A DNA stretch of 17,181 bases from an uncultured Bacteroidaceae bacterium. Its GTDB lineage: Bacteria > Bacteroidota > Bacteroidia > Bacteroidales > Bacteroidaceae. A program made the position numbers and the translations under genes. The notes under the pieces were generated by a model. The model worked only from the letters and a program-made list of their open reading frames with translations. It had not been told where the DNA came from and made no database searches. Below, piece by piece: positions 1 to 8,500 of the stretch (the first letter of the stretch is position 1; each line of letters opens with the position of its first letter). The DNA lies in the NCBI GenBank assembly GCA_934271655.1, contig CAKQRW010000053.1, positions 1 to 17,181 on the forward strand, given 5' to 3'.

Positions 1-12
1 CCCACCAGCGTG

Positions 13-29
13 AAAAAAGGTGTCGCACC
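13..29 (-). terminator. Possible intrinsic terminator of the regulator gene
   Basis: Read on the minus strand, a short hairpin GGTG-CGA-CACC follows one base after the TGA stop of the regulator and runs directly into six T residues. A stem of only four base pairs is weak, but the position and T tract are right for a Rho-independent terminator. The sequence beyond it is cut off by the window edge. Confidence 0.4.
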
Positions 30-30
30 C

Positions 31-2799
31 TCATTCCTCCTTATGTGCCTTCACCCATTCGCTCGGCGTGCATCCCTCAAACTTCTTGAACACATTGAAG
101 AAGCTGGAACGCTTGAATCCACACATTTCCGAGACGGCGAGCAGGGTGAGCTGGCTGCACTCAGGGTCAAGTGCCTTCCGCTTAAACTCCTCCACACGGT
201 AACGATTGATGTAGTCGAAGTATGACGTGTGAAGATAATCATTGAACATCTGTGAGAGAGTGGTGGCATTGGTGCCAACACTGGAAGCCAGTTCGCTGAG
301 ACGCATGTTGTCACGCAAGTATGGCTTGTCGTTCAGCATAAGCTTTTCCACCTTGGCGCATATCTGCTTGTAGTCGTCGGCGCGGTTTCTCAGCATATTC
401 TCTTTCTCCTGCTTTTTCAGAGAAGCCTCCATCTCCAGCCGCTCTTTCTCTTGCAGCTTGTGCTTGTTGACAGCATTGGCCGATGCCAGCTGTATCTCCA
501 TGTCGTGCTTTTGGCGCACAAGCCTGGCGCGCTCATGCCTGCGCTTGTTCATTCTCATCAGCATGAAGGCTATGACAAGGAGAAGCAGGATGACGAACAT
601 CTCCACAAAGAACATGGCCGACGGCTGCACGCTCACTGTCAGCGTGGCGGCAGTCTCAGGGTGTCCTGCCAACTGTATGCGCAGCATATGCGAGCCCAAA
701 GTGAGATTGTCCAAGAGTATGTCCTGCTGGTCGAAGGCTATGGAGTCGGCCTTGCCGTCAATGCTCCATAGATAATAGCGGCGCGATGAGCACTGGGCAT
801 AGTCAAGTATGCCTGGAGCGATAGAGAGCCTGCCTGTGCCAAAGTTCCACCACATGCTGATAGTCCCGTCATTGACGCTGGCAATCTCCACCGCATGATT
901 CTCATGCTCTATGGCATAATGGCTGACATGCACCTTGGCACGTATGCGTCTCCCCATGTCAAGCATGCCGCGCTGACCAAGGCACACCAGTCCGGCATTG
1001 GTGGCCATCCATATGTTACCTTCCTCGTCTATAGCTGGAGCATAGCGCGTGAAGCGTGATGATGGCAGTCCGTCAGCCTCGCCATACTGGCTGAAAGACC
1101 TGAAATGGCTGTCGAACAAGAACAGGCCGCGGTCTGTGCCAGCCATATATCCGTCGCCGCGCTGAAGGATAAAGTCTATCTGTCCTATGCCCAGACGCTG
1201 CATGATGGCATGCTCGGCTGTGGAGGAGAGATCGGCCTTGCTGTAGAGCAGGGATGTCTCTGATGCGGCAAGCACATTGCCATCCTTCGTGAAACTGAAA
1301 GTGAGATTGGGCACGGTGTTCCAGAATCCCTGAGGATAACCAGTGTTCTGAAAGCGATGAGTGTGCGTGTTGAGTATCCTCATGCCCTTTGCCGTGCTCA
1401 CCCATAGCTTGCCGCTCTTGTCAAGAGCCATGTCATATACATAATTTCCCAATATGTCGGAATGCCGGCTGTCATATAGCCCAGCCAACTCCAGATGGCG
1501 GCCGAGACAGAGGATGCCAGCGCTGCTGCCTACGTAGAGACAGGACGAATCGGGTGAGGCCACCAGACGGCTGCAACTTGTCTCAGCCCATCGGGTGCCG
1601 GCAAAGAGCGGTGTCATCTTCATGCTTGCGGGGTCGAAGGCCAGCAAGCCATGCTCATAACTTGCCACAATGAATTGTCCGGCAAAATGCTTTATGTCGG
1701 TGATTATGGCACAGCCCATCTGCCGGCGGTCAAAATGTCTCACTGTGCCTTTTGCCTCATCTATGTAATATATGCCGTCGAGAGTGCCTATGACCATCTC
1801 CCTGCCACGCTTGCAGAAGCTGCGCACAAAGATGCCACGGCTGTCGAATGCCCCATAGCTGTATGTGTCGAATATGGAGGCTGCGGCGTTGACCCTGCTC
1901 ATGCCGTTCTGATAGTAGCCAAACCAGTCTATGTCCAGACTCGCATCATGATAGCAGGAATACACGGAGTTGTGCATGGTGGCCAGGCGTGTCAGCACGC
2001 CGTCTCTGAGCATCTGTGCACCGTCGCCATCGGTGCAGATGTAGAGGGCGTTGCCACATCGTCTCACCTCCTTCACCGATGGCCACACATCGGCTATACG
2101 TTCTGTGGCACCTGTAGCCTTGTTGAAGCGCAGCAGCCCGTTATTGAGCGTGGCCATATAGATATAACGACCCATGACCGCCATGCTCGTCACTGCGCTC
2201 GACAGCAGAGACTCATCGATACGGTGATGTTTCAGACGGCCTGTCTTTGTGTTGTAGGAGAAGAGCCGGCCTTCACCACTGGCTACCCACAAGGCATGGC
2301 CGCCGTCGATGGCAAGGCAGGCTATGCTGTTGTTGGGCGACGAGACGTTTGTCTTGTCCACAGGCACCACCCTTACCCTGCCTGTAAGCGTGGACGGCAT
2401 TATGGCGAGTCCGTCCTTACATCCTATGTAGACACTGTCGCCATGGCCTGCTATGATGGACGTGACTTCTGCCAGTTCCGGATAGATGCGGCGGCACAGA
2501 GCATTTTTTCTGTCCGCCACATATAGTCCATTTCTCATTCCCACCAGCACCGTTCCGTCATGGAGCGCGGCTATTTCATTGACAAAATTGTATGGTCGCC
2601 TGCAGTCAACAGTAACGAGTCTCGTCACCTGCTGCCCGTCATATTCCATCAGTCCGTCATCGGTGCCCAAGAGCATCACTCCGTCTGCCGCCTTTGCAAT
2701 GCGTGTCACACTTTCTCTATCCATTGAGCGCTGCAGCAAGTTCTGGCTGTAGACGGTCAGGCTATGAAGCAGCAATATAAGGAATGCTAATCTTTTCAT
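31..2799 (-). CDS. Membrane-bound propeller-sensor transcriptional regulator with AraC-type HTH (HTCS-like, no kinase)
   Basis: Likely the locus-specific activator that senses a glycan fragment in the periplasm and switches on the divergent enzyme genes. The 922-residue product has a signal peptide (about 1-20, ending VYSQ), then about 14 propeller-type repeats (pattern 'G.+W+.T..GL..+') over roughly 25-640, which fits the two seven-bladed propellers of Bacteroidetes hybrid two-component sensors. A Y_Y_Y-like domain lies at about 640-725 and one membrane span at about 728-748. A charged coiled coil follows (750-812), then an AraC HTH (815-922; 'LSELASSVGTNATTLSQMF', 'SEMCGFKRSSFFNVFKKFEG'). 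No HisKA, HATPase or receiver domain is present, so the layout resembles one-component SusR more than a true HTCS. I chose the ATG at 2799 rather than one at 2904 because it begins the signal peptide and lies downstream of the visible promoter. Ligand unknown. Confidence 0.9.
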   Translation of the reverse strand: MKRLAFLILLLHSLTVYSQNLLQRSMDRESVTRIAKAADGVMLLGTDDGLMEYDGQQVTRLVTVDCRRPYNFVNEIAALHDGTVLVGMRNGLYVADRKNALCRRIYPELAEVTSIIAGHGDSVYIGCKDGLAIMPSTLTGRVRVVPVDKTNVSSPNNSIACLAIDGGHALWVASGEGRLFSYNTKTGRLKHHRIDESLLSSAVTSMAVMGRYIYMATLNNGLLRFNKATGATERIADVWPSVKEVRRCGNALYICTDGDGAQMLRDGVLTRLATMHNSVYSCYHDASLDIDWFGYYQNGMSRVNAAASIFDTYSYGAFDSRGIFVRSFCKRGREMVIGTLDGIYYIDEAKGTVRHFDRRQMGCAIITDIKHFAGQFIVASYEHGLLAFDPASMKMTPLFAGTRWAETSCSRLVASPDSSCLYVGSSAGILCLGRHLELAGLYDSRHSDILGNYVYDMALDKSGKLWVSTAKGMRILNTHTHRFQNTGYPQGFWNTVPNLTFSFTKDGNVLAASETSLLYSKADLSSTAEHAIMQRLGIGQIDFILQRGDGYMAGTDRGLFLFDSHFRSFSQYGEADGLPSSRFTRYAPAIDEEGNIWMATNAGLVCLGQRGMLDMGRRIRAKVHVSHYAIEHENHAVEIASVNDGTISMWWNFGTGRLSIAPGILDYAQCSSRRYYLWSIDGKADSIAFDQQDILLDNLTLGSHMLRIQLAGHPETAATLTVSVQPSAMFFVEMFVILLLLVIAFMLMRMNKRRHERARLVRQKHDMEIQLASANAVNKHKLQEKERLEMEASLKKQEKENMLRNRADDYKQICAKVEKLMLNDKPYLRDNMRLSELASSVGTNATTLSQMFNDYLHTSYFDYINRYRVEEFKRKALDPECSQLTLLAVSEMCGFKRSSFFNVFKKFEGCTPSEWVKAHKEE

Positions 2800-2851
2800 G
2801 AACAACGGTATTATATTTCTATAAGAGTTTTTATGCCTGACTGGCGTGGCA

Positions 2852-2883
2852 CAAAGGTATGAATTATATTCCATACACGCAAG
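2852..2883 (-). promoter_or_regulatory. Bacteroidetes-type promoter of the regulator gene
   Basis: On the minus strand a -7 element TACCTTTG (complement at 2852-2859) matches the Bacteroidetes consensus TAnnTTTG. A CTTG at 2880-2883, spaced 20 bp away, stands in for the -33 TTTG with one mismatch. Transcription would start about 45 bases before the ATG at 2799. The upstream ATG at 2904 would lie outside the transcript, which supports the shorter gene. Confidence 0.65.
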
Positions 2884-3003
2884 AAAGAGTCCATATAAAT
2901 TCATACAGACTCGCCGACACGCAGTCTAAACACGTGATATGCAACAAGTAGGACTCAAACAGCTCTATTGCAAAGAGAATGGAACAAAAACGCAGCACAA
3001 AAG

Positions 3004-3034
3004 TTTGCGCTTGTAATAATAAGGTGTACCTTTG
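3004..3034 (+). promoter_or_regulatory. Bacteroidetes-type promoter of the lyase operon
   Basis: TTTG at 3004-3007 and TACCTTTG at 3027-3034 are separated by 19 bp, a full match to the Bacteroidetes -33/-7 consensus. Transcription would start near 3040, giving a leader of about 40 nt before the ATG at 3079. The identical -7 octamer drives the divergent regulator gene. Confidence 0.8.
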
Positions 3035-3078
3035 CAGCCAGAAACCAATATTTTACTTACAAACGCACACATATATTT

Positions 3079-5505
3079 ATGAAGAGACTCATTTTTTCTT
3101 TGGCAATGGCCGCCACTTTCGGTGCGGCAGCAGGACAGACACAGAGTGACCGCGGATTCATACATCCTGGTGGTCTGCATACCCAAAGCGATTTTGACCG
3201 TATAAAGCAACAGCTGGCCGACGGCAACAAGAAGGTCACAGCCGCCTACCAGGTGCTGAAGAGCGCAGCCTACGCCCAGAGCGGAGCCGCTACTTATCCA
3301 ACAGAGACTATAGTGAGAGGCGGCGGCAATGGGGAGAACTATATCAACGCCGCACGTGGAGCTGCCATAGCATACCAAAACGCCCTGCGCTGGAAGATTG
3401 AAGGCAACGAGGCTTGTGCCAAGCATGCCGTGCAGGTGCTGATGGCGTGGTGCAACACCACAAAGAACATAACAGGCAACAGCGACCAGTGCCTTGCCAA
3501 AGGACTGTATGGATACCAGTTTGCCCAGGCCGCAGAACTCATGCGCGACTATGAAGGATGGAGCCGTGAGGACTTCAGCAAGTTCCAGCGGTGGATGCTG
3601 GACGTGTGGTATCCCGGATGCATCAACTTCCTGCGCTACCGCAACGGCACATGGGAGAACTCTGGCAAGTGGTGGCAGGCTCCAGGACACTATTGGTCCA
3701 ACTGGGGACTGTGCAACGCCATGGCTGTGATAAGCATCGGCATCCTGTGTGACGACGTGTTCATCTACAACCAGGGAATGTCTTTCATCAAATATGACCA
3801 GGTAGGCACGTTCAAGGATCCTCGCACCGACAACCCTATACGCAACGACGGACTCACCGAGTTCTGGGGCAACCTCATCGTCACCACATCTGAGTGGGAC
3901 AAGGAGACAGGAGCCTATGGCAAGGTGGGACAGATGAACGAGAGTGGCCGTGACACAGGACACGCAGCCATGGCTCTCGGACTGTCTGTGGACATAGCGC
4001 GTGTGGGATGGAACCAGGGCGACGACCTTTTCTCATACATGGACCATCGTCTGGCAGCCGGCATAGAGTATGTGGCAGCCCAGTGCCAGGGTGTGGAGAA
4101 CCTGCCATGGACCAACTACCACTATGGCACCAACGGAATATATTACACAGACTCACGTGCTTGGCTCATGACCGCTCCTGCACTTGGCGTGCAGATGCGC
4201 CCATACTGGGGCACAGTCATCGGACACTACGAAGGTGTGAAGGGCGTGAAGATGCCTTTCGCTGAGTGGGCATACACTAAGATGGGCATAGACGAAGGCG
4301 GGCAAGGCTCCACAAGCGGAGGATATGACCACCTGGGATATTCCGTGCTGACCAACACTTTCAGCGACGGCACAAACGATTTCTGGCTCAATCCCAACCC
4401 TCCATCAGAGCTTCAGCCTGAGATAGTCTACAACGGAAGCACCATCAAGCACAACGAGCTGGGCGGCCTGACCAACACTTACCAGACCACAGCTGTGAGC
4501 AAGCGTGCTCTGGCCAAGGGCACACAGCTTATTCTGCGCGCCTGCCTGCCCGACGGGGAGGAAGACACTGGCAAGTGGGAATGGAACACTGGCGAGACAG
4601 GCAGGGAGATTTCTGTCACAGCCGACCGCTCATTCATATACCGCGTCTCTTACACCAACGCCAACGGAGCTGCAAGCAGTCTGTGCTTCCCTATCGCTGT
4701 GCAGGAAGACACACACGACTCCAAGGTCACTCAGACCATGAAGAGTGGCGACACCACATCCGACAGCGTCATTGTTGTCAAATCGGGAGCGTCTGTCACA
4801 CTCACACTCAACGGCGTTGACGGCTTCGGCAACTACATCTGGGAAAACGGCAAAACGAGCAACAGCATTACCGTGAGCAACGTGAAGGAGACACAGACCG
4901 TGAAAGGATGCTTCCAGAATCAGGGAGGACGCAAGACATGGAAGACATTCCGCATCTTCGTCAACGACGGTGAGGCTGACGCAGACAGGGTGGCAGAGGA
5001 AGGCAACTACCGCATTCACCACATCCCTACCGACACTTATCTCACCAACCGTGGCGACTCGGCTGTGCTTGAGCCTCTGAGCGCAGACAAGGACAAGGCG
5101 CAGGCCTGGTACGTCCGCTACTCCATGAAGCGATATGACATGGTGTCGCTGGCCGACTCCATGGCTCTGAAGGCCAACGGATGTTTTCTGAAGCTGAAGA
5201 CACGCCCACACGTCATCACCTTTGCTCAAGGCTCTGACCACTGCATCATAAGCGACAAGGACAACAACTACTGGTATGTGGACGACAGCGGCAAACTTCT
5301 CTTCGCCCATTGGAATCTTCTCTACGACTTTCCGTTTGAGCTGGTGCCATACAGTGTGGAGACTGCGATAAACGGTGTCAAAGAGGCAAATGAGGCAGAG
5401 GCCGTGCCATTCCTGCTCAACGGCATCCAGACCGCAACGCCATTCTCTGGAATAAACATCTACAAGGATGGCAAAGGAAAGGCCAAGAAGGTGCTGACCA
5501 AGTGA
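3079..5505 (+). CDS. Secreted polysaccharide lyase, alginate-lyase-type (alpha/alpha) toroid, with Ig-like and lectin-like domains
   Basis: Predicted to cleave a uronate-containing polysaccharide by beta-elimination outside the cell. Of 808 residues, 1-19 form a signal peptide (before GQTQ). The catalytic toroid spans about 25-430, opening with 'RGFIHPGGL' as in Alginate_lyase (PF05426) proteins. 'GHYWSNWGLCN' (203-213) and 'ESGRDTGH' (288-295) carry the conserved Asn, Arg291 and His295 expected around the active site. Two Ig-like modules follow (about 460-542 and 565-630, with 'WEWNTGE' and 'YIWENGK'), then a ricin/beta-trefoil-like stretch (640-757). The C-terminal tail (778-808, 'NGIQ...GINIYKDGKGKAKK') resembles a degenerate sorting tail. 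The start at 3079 fits the signal peptide and the promoter; an in-frame ATG at 2968 lies upstream of the promoter. It is a paralogue of the next gene, 43 bp downstream. Alginate is only the fold's namesake; the CAZy family (PL38 is a guess) and substrate are not settled. Confidence 0.85.
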   Translation: MKRLIFSLAMAATFGAAAGQTQSDRGFIHPGGLHTQSDFDRIKQQLADGNKKVTAAYQVLKSAAYAQSGAATYPTETIVRGGGNGENYINAARGAAIAYQNALRWKIEGNEACAKHAVQVLMAWCNTTKNITGNSDQCLAKGLYGYQFAQAAELMRDYEGWSREDFSKFQRWMLDVWYPGCINFLRYRNGTWENSGKWWQAPGHYWSNWGLCNAMAVISIGILCDDVFIYNQGMSFIKYDQVGTFKDPRTDNPIRNDGLTEFWGNLIVTTSEWDKETGAYGKVGQMNESGRDTGHAAMALGLSVDIARVGWNQGDDLFSYMDHRLAAGIEYVAAQCQGVENLPWTNYHYGTNGIYYTDSRAWLMTAPALGVQMRPYWGTVIGHYEGVKGVKMPFAEWAYTKMGIDEGGQGSTSGGYDHLGYSVLTNTFSDGTNDFWLNPNPPSELQPEIVYNGSTIKHNELGGLTNTYQTTAVSKRALAKGTQLILRACLPDGEEDTGKWEWNTGETGREISVTADRSFIYRVSYTNANGAASSLCFPIAVQEDTHDSKVTQTMKSGDTTSDSVIVVKSGASVTLTLNGVDGFGNYIWENGKTSNSITVSNVKETQTVKGCFQNQGGRKTWKTFRIFVNDGEADADRVAEEGNYRIHHIPTDTYLTNRGDSAVLEPLSADKDKAQAWYVRYSMKRYDMVSLADSMALKANGCFLKLKTRPHVITFAQGSDHCIISDKDNNYWYVDDSGKLLFAHWNLLYDFPFELVPYSVETAINGVKEANEAEAVPFLLNGIQTATPFSGINIYKDGKGKAKKVLTK

Positions 5506-5548
5506 ACTACCTACAAAAGAATTTTACAACCATACACCTAAACATATC

Positions 5549-8500
5549 ATGAAGAAAAGACTACTTAGTGCCATGCTGACTCTGCTTGCGTGGACTGGCT
5601 TAGCCTATGCTCAAGAGAATCTTAAGATGCAGTTCAACTTCGAGGATGTCGACGGCACAGAAGTGAGCGACCCCATCTCAGGAGTGAAGGCCCAATTGGT
5701 CAATAATGCCAAGGTAGTGGAGATGGGCAGCAAGCATGTGCTCGATCTCGGAGAAGACAACGGCTATCTTGACATGACGAAAAATGCAGGAAGGCTCATG
5801 AGAAACACAGATGACTATACTGTGTCTGTATACTACCGTGTGTCTTCTGGCGCTTCTCTCTCAGGCTCAGGACACTTCCTTTGGTGCTTCTCCCAATCGG
5901 CTGCCAACACTCAGACCTCTGCTCCGTACATGGGCTACAGGCTCAACGCCCAGCGCATGGCCGCATCCACTGGAGGATGGGGGGCTGAGAAAGGCATGGA
6001 AGTAGGATCTGCCACGGCCAAGGGGCGATGGATGCACATGCTGTATCGCCAGACTGGCCAGCATGGCGAGCTGTTTGTTGATGGAGCCAAGGTGGCCGAA
6101 GCAACAGACATGCCTTTGCCGAGAAAAGCCTTCACAGGCATTCCTGCCTACAACTGGATAGGACGCGCGCCTTTCGCCACAGACAGCTACCTGAAGCAGA
6201 CACTGGTATGTGACTTTCAAGTGTATGACAAAGCGCTGGACAATGCCGAAGTGGCTAAACTGGCATCCGCTACAAGCGCACTGGATAGAGAATACACACA
6301 TGGCGGCAACGGTGACTTCAGCACTCTGAACGCCACTGTGGCTGAATGCGAGGCTTTCATCGCAGGAGCGACAGAAGGCTATGCGCCAAACGCCACAGCT
6401 GAACTGAACGATGCTGTGGACGCAGCAAAGATGTCCATCAGCTCTGGACGCGGCTCACAGATGCTCATCAATGAGCAGGTGGCATCGCTGCAGTCTGCTC
6501 TCAACGCCGCTAAACAGACTGCTGGCTACGTGGCGAAGCACGTGTTTGCCCACAGCGATGACCACGGCTTCGTGCATCCTGGCGGTCTGGTGTCGCAAGA
6601 AGATATAGACCGTGCCAAAGAGTTGCTGGCTGCTGGCGACCAGCGCATCAAGAAAGCATGGGACATACTCTGCGCCAACGAATACTCACATGCTGACATC
6701 GCCACATGGCCTACAGAGATTGTGGTTCGTGGCGGAGGCTCAGGACAGAACTATATGAACTGCGCACGCGGTGCAGCAATGGCATACCAGAACGCACTGC
6801 GCTGGAAGATAGGCGGCACAAGAGAGAACGCCGATGCTGCTGTGCGCATCATGATGGCATGGGCAAACGCATGCAAGGCCGTGGGCGGCGACACCAACAT
6901 GTCATTGGCTGCCGGCATCTACGGACACGAGTTTGCCAATGCCGCAGAACTGATGCGAGACTATGACGGGTGGTCTAAGGAGGACTTCGCCAAGTTCAAG
7001 CAATGGATGATAGATGTCTTCTACAACAAGTCCATAGATTTCCTGCGCCGCAGACATGACACATGGCTCAACGCACGCAATGCGTCGCTGGGAGAGCGCC
7101 CAGGACACTACTGGAGCAACTGGGGACTGTGCAATGCCCTGTGCGTGATGAGCATAGGCATACTCTGTGACGACGTGCACATGTACAACCAAGGAGTCAG
7201 TTTCTATAAGTACGACCATGTGGGCTCTTTCAAGGACCGTTCGGGACAGAATGTCATCACGAACGATGGCTGCAATGAGTTCATCGGCAATCTTGTGCCT
7301 GTGGTGCTTCCCGACGAGCGAGGCCCGTTAGGCTATCTCGGCCAGATGCAGGAGAGCGGACGTGACCAAGGACATGCGCTGATGGCTCTCGGTCTTGCGC
7401 TTGACATCTGCGAGGTGGGCTTCAACCAGGGTGACGACCTCTTCGCCTACATGAACGACAGGATTGCCGCTGGCACAGAGCATGTGGCAGCGCTCAACTT
7501 CGGCGGAGTGGAGGCTTCATCGCTGCCGTGGGTGACATACAACTATGCCGACTGCCGCGGAACCATGGGCGCGGGATGGGCTCAGACAGGGCCTAACACT
7601 GGCGGCATGGGTGAATATCGACCTTACTGGGACAGGGCCATAGGATATTATGAGGGACTGCGAGGTGTGAAACTGCAGTATGCCGAGCAAGCAAGTGCCA
7701 AAGTGTGTCCAGACGGAGGAGGAGGCAACTACAGCCAGAACTCTGGTGGCTTTGACGCCTTGGGCTTCTCCACACTCACCAGCTGGCGGCCAGCTGTATC
7801 CGCCGACAATGCCATCACTCCACTGAGCGGTGACATCGTGTACAAAGGCGAGACTCTTGCCAACCAGACAAACCTTGGCGGATTGAAGTACAACTACAGC
7901 GTGTGCCCGTCAAAGGGCATACCTGCCGACGGCAGCGACATCACGCTCATACCGCAGTTGCCTGAAGGGGCTGAGGACAGCGGGCTGTGGCAGTGGAGCA
8001 CCGGCGAGACGACAAGGCAGATTACCGTGAAGGCCGACAAGAGCTACATCTACCGTGTCACCTACACAGCTGCCAATGGCGCTGTAAGCCACCAGGCGTT
8101 TGCCATAGCCGTGAGCGGTGATGCTGATCCCGACCTGATGACAAATGAGATAACTGTGGACGGACAGATAGAACGCGCCACGGAAAAGACCGTATTGGCT
8201 GGCACAGATGTGACACTTTATGCTGGCGCCACCACAGGATGGACCAATGACTATCTCTGGGACAATGGCCAGAAATCAAGTGTGGTGACCATTCCTGCAT
8301 TGATGAACTCACGCACATACACCTGCCAGTATGCCAACCAGAGCGGAGCTGTCAGCGAAAGCCGCTTCACTATCAATGTGGTGCCTGCTGTACAACTTAT
8401 CAACGGCACTGAGGCCAAGGAGATAATAGTACTCGGTGGAGCGGATGTGACACTACAGCTGTCCATTCCTAAGCTGGCTGACCCCGACGGAGTGACATGG

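Noticed and set aside
1651..2526. 291-codon plus-strand frame opposite the regulator gene
   Set aside because: It lies wholly antisense to a clearly conserved multidomain protein and its translation has no recognisable fold; a shadow of the codon use on the other strand.
2965..3963. 332-codon minus-strand frame opposite the first lyase gene
   Set aside because: Antisense to conserved lyase motifs, Cys/Val/His-rich in the manner of shadow frames, and without a signal or domain.
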